DNA of 55,954 nucleotides, taken from the IMG/VR virus record IMGVR_UViG_3300032047_000018, positions 1-55,954 of that record; one strand, given 5' to 3'. A model generated the notes under the pieces. The model searched no databases. It was not told the DNA's origin and worked only from the letters and a program-made list of their open reading frames with translations. This stretch comes from a virus. The translations under genes and the position numbers were made by a program. This document shows, piece by piece, positions 42,825 to 50,281 of this stretch; within the stretch, counting starts at the first letter, position 1; each line of letters starts with the position of its first letter.

Positions 42825-43810
42825 TATTTCCCAAAGTATTTAAGTTTCATAGGCGCACCTTTTCTAAAGAATTTTGATTTTTTCGGGGCTGCAGTTTTCA
42901 CTTCTTTTAAAGGTATATCTAAATTTTTTTGCTCTTCAACACTTAATTCATTTTGCTTTAAATCTCTACCTTCACCCCTAACAGTCCCTTGAGTGCCTAA
43001 ATAATTAGCCCCATACCCGGAAGTTTGGTTTTGCTTGCTTTGATTTTTTACATTAGTTAACTCGTTGTCAGAAATTTCATATCTACTTTGTGCTTTTGAA
43101 AGTTTATTTAAATCGCTTTGACTTAAATTGTCATTAGCCTTAAAGTTGCCTTCTGCATCAAATGTTCCATACTTGCCCATTTGTCTTCTATACTTGCCTA
43201 CTCTTCGACTCGTATGTATTCCACTTCTTATATTATTACGTCTTTGCAAAGAAGTTTGAGCGGTACCAGAATCGTTAGTTCTTAAGGTTAATTCACCTTT
43301 TTCGAGTTTGTCGTCTTCACCAGTTGTTGTATCTGGTTCTGGATCTTTAATATTTTCATCTGCCCATACGCATCCCTTAACGCCTCTTTTACGAGAGCCA
43401 TCTGCATTATAACATTTTTCTTTAAAGGATTTATCTTGCGCAGCGGTTGAATCGGGTGTATCTTGTACACACTTACCCGCCGCATTCTTAGTAAAACCTT
43501 TGCCACAACCACCTTTTTTAGTAATTAAGTCGCCGGCTGTTGTTCTTTTTTTAACAGTTTTTATAGTGCCATCAGGACCTAGCTCTTGATTCTGGGAAGT
43601 CTCTACGTGCCCAGGCTCATGCGCTTTTAAGGGGCTAATGTTTATAGAAAACCCTTTTTTTTTAGCTGGCGATTTTGTAGCAGCGTCGCTAGTGGTGTTG
43701 TCCCCGTATACGCCGGCTGGCCCAACATTAAGAATAGGCTCTGTAACACCTTTCTTTTGATTGAATAAACCTTTGTTTACTCTAGCTGTTATTGGTATAT
43801 TTTTTCCCAT
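42824..43810 (-). CDS. Basic low-complexity protein with SPAK motif (328 aa)
   Basis: A 328-residue K/G/T/N-rich protein, mostly disordered. It has S-P-A-K-K-K near residue 47, S-P-L-K near 59, a cysteine pair region (GGCGKGFTKNAAGKCVQD; GVKGCVWADENI) and ends RKGAPMKLKYFGK. No folded enzyme motif. It is the longest member of the S-P-A-K cluster and shares a base with the next gene. Likely a DNA-binding or virion-internal protein, by composition only. Confidence 0.55.
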   Translation of the reverse strand: MGKNIPITARVNKGLFNQKKGVTEPILNVGPAGVYGDNTTSDAATKSPAKKKGFSINISPLKAHEPGHVETSQNQELGPDGTIKTVKKRTTAGDLITKKGGCGKGFTKNAAGKCVQDTPDSTAAQDKSFKEKCYNADGSRKRGVKGCVWADENIKDPEPDTTTGEDDKLEKGELTLRTNDSGTAQTSLQRRNNIRSGIHTSRRVGKYRRQMGKYGTFDAEGNFKANDNLSQSDLNKLSKAQSRYEISDNELTNVKNQSKQNQTSGYGANYLGTQGTVRGEGRDLKQNELSVEEQKNLDIPLKEVKTAAPKKSKFFRKGAPMKLKYFGK

Positions 43811-43824
43811 GATTAGTTGTTATG

Positions 43825-44322
43825 TTATAATTTAAATTCCGAAATATCCGGTATTTCTAGTTCTGTGTCAAATTTTTTTCCTGTAAACGAAGCAAATGGA
43901 TTGTCATCCTCTTTACTTACATCGTTACTTAGGTTCGCGGTTTTCGCTGGTGGCTTTTGATCTCCAAATCCTTTTTTCACTTCAGCGGCATAATCAATGC
44001 CTCTTTTGCTAGCTAATACATCTTTCTCTCCTTCTATTAAAGCCATGTTCATTTTTGCTGGAGATTTAGACTTGGTTGTTATTGGATTAGCCATGTCCCC
44101 ATTATAGCCATCTTGAAAGTAAGCTTCACCTCCATAAAAATTTTTATTTAATTTGGCAGGAGATCGTCTTTTAGCAAACATAGCTTCAGCTTCTTTCAAA
44201 TGTACTCTACCACCAACCCCTTGTCTAGGGCCTGGCGCAGACTTCTCTTGAAAGCCGCTGGCGTTTCTATTGTCTGATATTTTATTAAGCTCCTCAGCTT
44301 TTCCTCTAAAATTTATTGCCAT
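43825..44322 (-). CDS. SPAK-motif protein (165 aa)
   Basis: A 165-residue protein with two exact S-P-A-K motifs (KRRSPAKLNK; KSKSPAKMNM) and a variant P-P-A-K. The C-terminal 30 residues are acidic (KFDTELEIPDISEFKL), in contrast with the basic first half. It starts MAINFRGKAEEL. It shares one base with the DUF5872-like gene upstream. No family or enzyme motif. Confidence 0.55.
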   Translation of the reverse strand: MAINFRGKAEELNKISDNRNASGFQEKSAPGPRQGVGGRVHLKEAEAMFAKRRSPAKLNKNFYGGEAYFQDGYNGDMANPITTKSKSPAKMNMALIEGEKDVLASKRGIDYAAEVKKGFGDQKPPAKTANLSNDVSKEDDNPFASFTGKKFDTELEIPDISEFKL

Positions 44323-44579
44323 TATTTTTTATATTTAGTTACTCTGCCTTTTGTATCTTTTTCTCTTTTTGCAGCTGCTTTTTCACTAGGTGATAATTCG
44401 CTCCAGGTTGCTGGTGTTTTACTTGAAACTCTTTTAGTTGGCCTAAAAGTATTTTCACCACCCTCATAGCCTTTCTTGCCGCTGGGTGTTCTCCAATCTT
44501 CTTTAAACCATCGTTTAAGTGCTGCACCCTCTTTGGTTTTTCTAACTTGTAGAGGTGAACCTTTCATTTTAAAAGCCAT
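44322..44579 (-). CDS. Small basic DUF5872-like protein (85 aa)
   Basis: An 85-residue basic protein starting MAFKMKGSPLQVRKTKEGAA. The segment LKRWFKEDWRTPSGKKGYEG and then RPTKRVSSKTPATWSELS with SPSEKAAAKREK resembles the DUF5872 group, small basic proteins found in phages and large DNA viruses, with the RPxKRVSSKTPxT core. S-P-L-Q near the start belongs to the motif series of this cluster. It shares a base at each end with its neighbours (TAATG), so the cluster is co-translated. Role unknown; probable DNA or virion association. Confidence 0.65.
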   Translation of the reverse strand: MAFKMKGSPLQVRKTKEGAALKRWFKEDWRTPSGKKGYEGGENTFRPTKRVSSKTPATWSELSPSEKAAAKREKDTKGRVTKYKK

Positions 44580-45061
44580 TATTTTTTTGAATTACCCCAA
44601 TTAGCAGCTCCAACTTTTCTACATTTGGCCATTGCTCCACTTCTATATGCAGAATTTTTTGGACCATACCTGGCAACTACCTTTTTATAGCATGCATCTT
44701 TTTTTAATGGTGAAGAATTTTTATATGCTTCATCTTCCCATTCAAAATCAGGATGCCCTTCATTCATAGTTTCCCTATTATAAACTTTAGCTGGAGATTT
44801 AGTGTCTTTTTTCCAAGTTACGGTTTGATTATCATACTGCAACCTTCCTTGTGCCATTTGATCTAAATGCACTTTTTCGTGATCAACCGCTTCTTTAACT
44901 TTTTTGTCAGACAGTTTTGAATTAACAAATATAGTACCATCACGATTTGCTTCGCCTTCTATACCTTTCTCTAAATCATCTTTTAAAATAATAGGTTTTC
45001 CAAATTCGGAGTCTTTATGTATTCCGAACACGTCATGTAACGGACGAAGTTTAAATGCCAT
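44579..45061 (-). CDS. HExxH zincin-motif protein with basic C-terminal domain (160 aa)
   Basis: A 160-residue protein starting MAFKLRPLHDVFG. Residues about 60-85 (KVKEAVDHEKVHLDQMAQG) contain H-E-x-x-H, a metallopeptidase zinc site, inside a small domain with preceding strands (GTIFVNSKLSDKK). A linker with S-P-A-K (TKSPAKVYN) and S-S-P-L-K follows. The C-terminal 40 residues (ACYKKVVARYGPKNSAYRSG and CRKVGAANWG) form a cysteine/basic domain like that found in other small phage proteins. It may be a virion protease; the third zinc ligand is not certain, and inactive zincin folds exist. Confidence 0.6.
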   Translation of the reverse strand: MAFKLRPLHDVFGIHKDSEFGKPIILKDDLEKGIEGEANRDGTIFVNSKLSDKKVKEAVDHEKVHLDQMAQGRLQYDNQTVTWKKDTKSPAKVYNRETMNEGHPDFEWEDEAYKNSSPLKKDACYKKVVARYGPKNSAYRSGAMAKCRKVGAANWGNSKK

Positions 45062-45426
45062 TACTTAGAGTATTTACCGCCTTCTTTATTACCGTAGCCT
45101 CCTTTGTTCGCTGCTTGCGCATTTTCTGCATAATGTTTACGTGCAGATTTGCTTAAGCTTTGATTAGACGCTTCTTTAATATCATAAGACATTCCTTTGT
45201 TCATTTTTTTAGCTGGAGAATCATAATCTGCTTTAGAAGCTGATTGATCGCCATGAGATGAACCATCTTTGCCTTTATAACCTTTATCTGTACCTTTGTA
45301 ATTTTTGTAATCTGATCTGCTTGCAGATTGATCACCTTTCATCGCACCGTATTTTTTAGCTGGTGAACCTTTATCACCACATCCTATTTTGTTAGGGCCG
45401 ATACCTTTAAATCCTGAATATGCCAT
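45061..45426 (-). CDS. SPAK protein with internal GDQSAS repeat (121 aa)
   Basis: A 121-residue, very polar K/G/S/Y-rich protein starting MAYSGFKGIGPNK. It has two copies of G-D-Q-S-A-S-(R/K)-(S/A)-D-Y (KGDQSASRSDYKNY and HGDQSASKADYDSP) and two S-P-A-K-K motifs (GSPAKKYG, DSPAKKMN). It is predicted disordered. It shares one base with the next gene. No catalytic feature. It probably works as a flexible binding or packaging protein. Confidence 0.55.
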   Translation of the reverse strand: MAYSGFKGIGPNKIGCGDKGSPAKKYGAMKGDQSASRSDYKNYKGTDKGYKGKDGSSHGDQSASKADYDSPAKKMNKGMSYDIKEASNQSLSKSARKHYAENAQAANKGGYGNKEGGKYSK

Positions 45427-45447
45427 TGTTTATTATTTATTTGTTAG

Positions 45448-45984
45448 TTAATCTATTTTTTTTTGTGACCCTAATCCGCCGCCACGTGATTTGTTTTCTC
45501 TTGCTTTTTGCTTTGCTGTAGGTCCTGATCCGGCACCTTTCATTTTTGCATTAGCAACTTTGCCGGCAATTTTAGTAGCTGCCTCTTTTGATTTGCCTTG
45601 TTTTTCAAGCTTGCTTACTAAACCTTTAAAGCTTTTAGCTGGGCTACTTTTCTTTTTGCCTATAGCTTTATCTACAACTTTCCCAACAACAGCTTTGCCT
45701 AATGCTCCTGCCACGGCTCCTAGTATTTTAGCCGGGGATTCAGGTCCAATATTTTTAGGTCCAATTTTTGCTGGTGAACCTGCTATGTCATCAATGGGCA
45801 TATACTTGTTCAAATTTTTTCTTTCTTGAGATGCTGATTCTTTTTTGCCTGGCGCAGCCTCTATTTTAGCTTTTAGATGATCAGGCAATTTGTGCTGATC
45901 TCCCTTCAATGCTTTTTGCGCAGGACTTGGAAAATTTAAAGTCTTCTTTAAAAGAGGAGACTTGGGGTTCATTTTAAATGCCAT
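45448..45984 (-). CDS. SPAK-rich basic protein (178 aa)
   Basis: A 178-residue lysine/alanine-rich protein beginning MAFKMNPKSPLLKKTLNFPS. It has three exact S-P-A-K motifs (GSPAKIGP, ESPAKILG, SSPAKSFK) plus S-P-L-L-K and S-P-A-Q-K, an alanine/glycine-rich weakly hydrophobic helix (AVAGALGKAVVGKVVDKA) and a basic tail (KQKARENKSRGGGLGSQKK). It is the first gene of the cluster in transcription order. The composition recalls histone H1-like or DNA-compaction proteins, but without proof. A membrane-active peptide in the middle is possible. Confidence 0.55.
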   Translation of the reverse strand: MAFKMNPKSPLLKKTLNFPSPAQKALKGDQHKLPDHLKAKIEAAPGKKESASQERKNLNKYMPIDDIAGSPAKIGPKNIGPESPAKILGAVAGALGKAVVGKVVDKAIGKKKSSPAKSFKGLVSKLEKQGKSKEAATKIAGKVANAKMKGAGSGPTAKQKARENKSRGGGLGSQKKID

Positions 45985-45986
45985 AA

Positions 45987-46427
45987 TTATCTATTTTTAT
46001 CATTAATCATATCGTCAATAGCTTTATTGTAAACTTTGTCCGTATATGTTTTGTTATTGTAGAACTTGCTTCGTTCTGATGTAGGCATGTCTTCTTCTGC
46101 CAGTAATATTCTATATACTCTATTAATTAAATTTTTACAAATATATGAAGTCGTATAAGTGTTAAATTTATTTGTAGTTCTATTTCTTGCTGAATAAATA
46201 TCAATCCATCCGTTTTTTCTTAAACGTTCCCATCGGTTTTTATCCCATGAATATGTGTAAGATCCATTAATAAAATCATTTCTTGTAAAAAACTTTTTAC
46301 AATCTAAATATATTAATAATTCTAAATCAGCGTCTTTTAAGTTGTAAGTTTTACATGCCCACTTACGCACTAACCTATAATATTTAAATAAATTTAATTC
46401 TCTTAAATCGGATGAAGTTAATCTCAT
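45987..46427 (-). CDS. Winged-helix-like DNA-binding protein (146 aa)
   Basis: A 146-residue protein. The first 70 residues (LNLFKYYRLVRKWACKTYNL, DADLELLIYLDCKKFFTRND, then YSWDKNRWERLRKNGWIDIY) fit a MarR-type winged helix: dimerising helix, helix-turn-helix, then a basic wing with RNRTTNK. The end is helical and basic. It lies two bases from the SPAK cluster and overlaps groES by four bases (ATGA), between the chaperonin and virion genes, a plausible site for a late regulator. The fold prediction is by eye. Confidence 0.6.
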   Translation of the reverse strand: MRLTSSDLRELNLFKYYRLVRKWACKTYNLKDADLELLIYLDCKKFFTRNDFINGSYTYSWDKNRWERLRKNGWIDIYSARNRTTNKFNTYTTSYICKNLINRVYRILLAEEDMPTSERSKFYNNKTYTDKVYNKAIDDMINDKNR

Positions 46428-46681
46428 TCTACAATAACCACATCACCAATTGTAATAACTTGGTAAAGTGTGCCGTTCCATTCGATACCATGACCTGCAT
46501 GCTTGTCATATCTAATTATATCGCCGTTCTGTATATGTTCAACCTTATCCCCTACACTAACCACCTTTGCTTTTAAGTACCTAATGTCGTTATTATTTTT
46601 TTCTGTAATTTCCAAACCACCTACTTTCTTCGGCGCTTCCTTAATTTTATCTATTATAATAAAGTAATTAATTGCTTTCAA
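46424..46681 (-). CDS. groES: GroES-like co-chaperonin
   Basis: An 85-residue GroES-like barrel. MKAINYFIIIDKIKEAPKKV aligns with the GroES N-terminal strand and mobile loop, ending in G-G-L-E-I (the hydrophobic tripeptide that contacts GroEL apical helices), followed by AKVVSVGDKVEHIQNGDIIR and a closing VITIGDVVIVE strand. Slightly shorter than E. coli GroES (97 aa), as the roof loop is short. It overlaps groEL by 14 bases, forming the chaperonin operon. It would work with the phage GroEL to fold large virion proteins such as the capsid. Confidence 0.82.
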   Translation of the reverse strand: MKAINYFIIIDKIKEAPKKVGGLEITEKNNNDIRYLKAKVVSVGDKVEHIQNGDIIRYDKHAGHGIEWNGTLYQVITIGDVVIVE

Positions 46682-48275
46682 GAGATCTTACGTTTGAGAT
46701 TATACAATCAGCAGATACTATTGTTGTGGCAACACTTATCGCATTTTTTAATGCAGCTTTTGTTACTGATATAGGGTCTACAATTCCAGCATCTACCATA
46801 TCTTTATAACAACCACATGTAGCATCTATCCCCATTCCTTGCCATTTAGAATCTTCCATTTCATTTTCAGGATCCTCTGTGACTTCTTTAGGAGTAAACA
46901 CATTTGATATACCAGCATTTTCTAATATAGCATGGTATGGCTCTTGTATTGCGTTTAAAAGAAGACCGTACCCGTCGTTTTTTATTTCAATTTCCTGTGC
47001 GGCATTGAGTAAAGCAACACCACCTCCAGGAACAATACCCTCTTGTAATGCAGCTTTTGTAGCATGCAGAGCATCTTCTACCCTATCTTTCTTTTCTTTT
47101 AACTCCACTTTAGAATCGGCCCCTACGTAAATTACCCCAACCTTACCAGTTAACATAGATAAACGCTGCTCTAATTTCTTTTTTAAATAACCGTTCTTTT
47201 CGTCTTTTATTTTCTTTTCAACATCTATTATTCTTAAAGCAACCTCTTCATTTGCTTCTGATACTTGTAATGTTGTAGTCTTGTGATCAGTAACCGCCTT
47301 TGCGACTTGGCCTAAACAATCTGGTTGAATTAAATCTAAATCATCCCCAAGCTCTTCGTTAATTACTTTAGCTCCTGTTAATATTGCTAAATCCTCTATT
47401 GAATCTTCTTTTGTTGTTGCAAATCCAGGGAGGTCAACTATATTTACTTTTATATTACCTTTAGCATTATTAGCGACTAAGGTAGCCCAGGGTTGAGCTT
47501 CTAATGTTGCAACTATTAATAAAGGTTTTTTGTTTTTTATAACAAACTCTAATATATTTTGTATACGTCTTATGTTTGGAATTGGTGAACTTACTATTAA
47601 TACGTAAGGATTATCTAATATGCAAGTACCCTTGCTTTTATCTGTTATCAGATAGGTTGATTTCATTCCTGAATCAAATTGTACGCCATCAACAAATTCA
47701 ACATAAGTTTCATTTGTTTCTGACTCTTCCATCAGAACGATCCCATTTTTTCCAACTTTTTCAAAAGCTTCGCCGATTTTTTCTCCAAGCGTAGAGTCAT
47801 TGTTACATGAAATGTAAGCCACTTGCCTAAGCATATCATCCTTAACCGGAATACTGGCGTTATCAAGATATACCAAAATTTCTTTATGGCATTCAGAAAT
47901 GCCTTCTTTAATGTCTCTAATCGTTTCTTCACCTGCGTATGAATTTATATTATGTAATAAAGAGTGAGCAAGAACGGTAGCTGTTGTTGTACCGTCCCCT
48001 GCTTCTCTTACCGTGTTTGTGGCTGCTTCTTTTATTAAAGTAGCTCCAATGTTTTCGACCGGGTCTATCAAGACTACGCTTTCCGCAACGGTTACACCAT
48101 CTTTTGTTATCACCGGTCGGCCCATTGCGTCTTCATATATAACGCATTTTCCAGAAGCTCCAAGAGTGGATCTCACTGCGTCCGTTAATTTATTAACGCC
48201 AGCCATTATTTTATTTCGCGCTTCATCGCCGAAATTCAGATCTTTAACAATCTGACTTGGTAATTTAAATTCCAT
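46668..48275 (-). CDS. groEL: Phage-encoded GroEL chaperonin
   Basis: A 535-residue GroEL. Equatorial ATP-binding motifs are GDGTTTATVLAHSLL and, near the C-terminus, GIVPGGGVALLNA; the apical domain is present, with the helical protrusion region (IRRIQNILEFVIKNKKPLLI). The typical N-terminus (NKIMAGVNKLTDAVRSTLGA) is kept with the YEDAMGRPVITKDGVTVA segment. The length is just under E. coli GroEL (548); the C-terminal GGM repeat tail is missing. Sequence divergence from bacterial GroEL is considerable. Complete GroEL genes are uncommon in phages and imply a strong folding demand by giant virion proteins. Confidence 0.95.
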   Translation of the reverse strand: MEFKLPSQIVKDLNFGDEARNKIMAGVNKLTDAVRSTLGASGKCVIYEDAMGRPVITKDGVTVAESVVLIDPVENIGATLIKEAATNTVREAGDGTTTATVLAHSLLHNINSYAGEETIRDIKEGISECHKEILVYLDNASIPVKDDMLRQVAYISCNNDSTLGEKIGEAFEKVGKNGIVLMEESETNETYVEFVDGVQFDSGMKSTYLITDKSKGTCILDNPYVLIVSSPIPNIRRIQNILEFVIKNKKPLLIVATLEAQPWATLVANNAKGNIKVNIVDLPGFATTKEDSIEDLAILTGAKVINEELGDDLDLIQPDCLGQVAKAVTDHKTTTLQVSEANEEVALRIIDVEKKIKDEKNGYLKKKLEQRLSMLTGKVGVIYVGADSKVELKEKKDRVEDALHATKAALQEGIVPGGGVALLNAAQEIEIKNDGYGLLLNAIQEPYHAILENAGISNVFTPKEVTEDPENEMEDSKWQGMGIDATCGCYKDMVDAGIVDPISVTKAALKNAISVATTIVSADCIISNVRSLESN

Positions 48276-48297
48276 TTAATTAAATTTTATTTGATTT

Positions 48298-48588
48298 TTA
48301 TTCGAATGTTTTTACAACTTTCGGTCCAGAAACGTAATCAAGTTTTTTCTGATAATGTGAAATGGATCCATCGATTGCTGATTCAGCTCCATCTAATGTT
48401 TCCCTTCTTGTAACATCTTGCCAGGTTTTTTCATCTTTAGGATGTTTTATTTCTGTTTGGTAATATCCATTTGGTAATTGGGTAATACGCCAGTTTTTTT
48501 TATCTGCTGCGTGTTTCCAGGTTTCTATGGATTTTTCTGTTGGTTGTGGTTGACTAGTCCACGAATTAGTCTGGTAAAATAGTGTCAT
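48298..48588 (-). CDS. Hypothetical small protein (96 aa)
   Basis: A 96-residue protein (TLFYQTNSWTSQPQPTEKSI, then WKHAADKKNWRITQLPNGYY). It has a mixed alpha/beta layout with WQDVTRRETLDGAESAIDGS. It lies between the S74 fibre gene and groEL, with 22 and 42 bases to its neighbours. Proteins like it appear in marine phages near fibre genes as far as I know, without function. No motif. Confidence 0.5.
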   Translation of the reverse strand: MTLFYQTNSWTSQPQPTEKSIETWKHAADKKNWRITQLPNGYYQTEIKHPKDEKTWQDVTRRETLDGAESAIDGSISHYQKKLDYVSGPKVVKTFE

Positions 48589-48630
48589 TTTGGTTTTGGT
48601 TTTAATTATTATTTATGGTTATATAATTAC

Positions 48631-50277
48631 CTAATTTTTAAGTAATTTAATTTCTTCTTGCAATTCTTGTATTGCTTTTATTAAAACGGGTACTAATGTA
48701 CTGTAATCAACTTGTTGTGGTATTATACCTTCTATATCCCCGTCTTCTTCTATTTCAGATTTAATAAGGCCTATTTCGTCTTTATAACCTGTGGCCCAAT
48801 CTTCTTTTATATTTTGTAGTTCATGTGCTTTAACACCGTAATCTCTCTCGCCATCAATCCATTTAAAATCGTAAACTTTCATTTGCGAAATTAAATCTAA
48901 GCCATTAAAATCTTTAAAGTCTTCTTTTAATCTATAATCAGACGTGGTATTATATTGTGTTCCAGATCCACCAAATGTTATGGTTCCTTTAATAGTGTTA
49001 TTGTTAGACTCAAACTTTATTGCGGTGTTGCTTGTTCTGTTCCCGCCACTATTAGGAGCTGAAGCTTGCTTTAAAGCTAAACAAGCATAATCATTACCTT
49101 GACCAGTGAAATCTGTCATGTAAAAATTGGCTACCTCTTTAGAATTCGTACCACCTGTTAAATCCGCTTGATAAGAAGATTGCATCGTAGCAGACTGGAA
49201 TATCCTATTGTTAAAAGAAAACGCTACATCATTTGTAAAATTAGTTACATGCGAATAACTCCCGTAAGTATCTATCTTTATGCTTCCATGTACTGTGGCT
49301 TGGTTTCCATCTTGGTACAAATCTATTTGATCATGGACTTTTAATATATCGTCTACTTCTAGGTTTCCATGTATTTGTGTATCTCCTGTATAAGTTATAT
49401 CTAACCTATTTATTGAATCTGTATAAAACTCTACACCTCCACCAGTTCCTACTATTGAGTTAGATGTGCCTGTATTTAAATATATATTATCTGCAACCCT
49501 TAAACTACCATTTACAGCTAATTTATTATTAGCATCTGGACTTGCCCCAATACCTACATTTGTACCATTATCTCTTATTATGCTATTGCCCAGTGTTGTG
49601 CCATTAGTAAACCTAGGTACATAATTAGCAGTACCTGAACCACCTATAGAGCCACCTGAGCTACCACTCGACGCAGCTGTTATTCTACCTTTTGCATCGA
49701 CGGTTATATTAGCATTAGTATAACTATTTGCTGTTACCCCAGAATCTTTTAATGTTAAGCCAGCAACTGAAGTATTTTGTGCCCAGCTTGCTGCATTTAT
49801 ATCTCCACCTGCGCCAATAGATATTGGTTGTGCTTCAATGCTCATGCTCAAATTACCTACATATAAATCGGCATTAAAAGTTGAATTACTCCTGAATCTG
49901 CTTGTGCCATTAACATCTAACTTTGCTGATGGTTGTGTTGTCCCTATACCACAATTATCTCCATTACTACCATTTAATATAATATCACCGTCTCTTTGTA
50001 GTTGTATTTCAGCTCCACCGGTTTGCGCTCTTGATATATAAAATGGAGCACTACCAGCTGTGCCTTGAAAATGCATGTTTACATTGTCTTGGTTACCAGT
50101 ACCCACCGCGCTAAACCTTAACCCAGAAGTGTTATTACTAGAATCTTCTATTTCTATTTGAGCACCTGGGGTTGTTGTGCCAATACCAATTCGACCAGTA
50201 CTTTGGTCTATAAAAAATTGATCAGTATTAGCCGTAAAATCCCCCGTTAACGCTGTGGAATTTAAAAGTTTTGGCAT
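48631..50277 (-). CDS. Tail fibre/spike with C-terminal S74 self-cleaving chaperone
   Basis: A 548-residue fibre. The N-terminal part has short beta repeats (NSTALTGDFTANTDQFFIDQ, then GRIGIGTTTPGAQIEIEDSS) that recur as GIGTTQPSAKLDVNG. The last 100 residues are the peptidase S74 intramolecular chaperone: TTSDYRLKEDFKDFNGLDLI carries the S-D-x-R-L-K cleavage and active-site motif, followed by YDFKWIDGERDYGVKAHELQ and a closing trimer helix (LVPVLIKAIQELQEEIKLLK). This domain helps the trimer fold and then cuts itself off. The fibre is therefore likely a homotrimeric host-recognition protein. Confidence 0.85.
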   Translation of the reverse strand: MPKLLNSTALTGDFTANTDQFFIDQSTGRIGIGTTTPGAQIEIEDSSNNTSGLRFSAVGTGNQDNVNMHFQGTAGSAPFYISRAQTGGAEIQLQRDGDIILNGSNGDNCGIGTTQPSAKLDVNGTSRFRSNSTFNADLYVGNLSMSIEAQPISIGAGGDINAASWAQNTSVAGLTLKDSGVTANSYTNANITVDAKGRITAASSGSSGGSIGGSGTANYVPRFTNGTTLGNSIIRDNGTNVGIGASPDANNKLAVNGSLRVADNIYLNTGTSNSIVGTGGGVEFYTDSINRLDITYTGDTQIHGNLEVDDILKVHDQIDLYQDGNQATVHGSIKIDTYGSYSHVTNFTNDVAFSFNNRIFQSATMQSSYQADLTGGTNSKEVANFYMTDFTGQGNDYACLALKQASAPNSGGNRTSNTAIKFESNNNTIKGTITFGGSGTQYNTTSDYRLKEDFKDFNGLDLISQMKVYDFKWIDGERDYGVKAHELQNIKEDWATGYKDEIGLIKSEIEEDGDIEGIIPQQVDYSTLVPVLIKAIQELQEEIKLLKN

Positions 50278-50281
50278 TATA

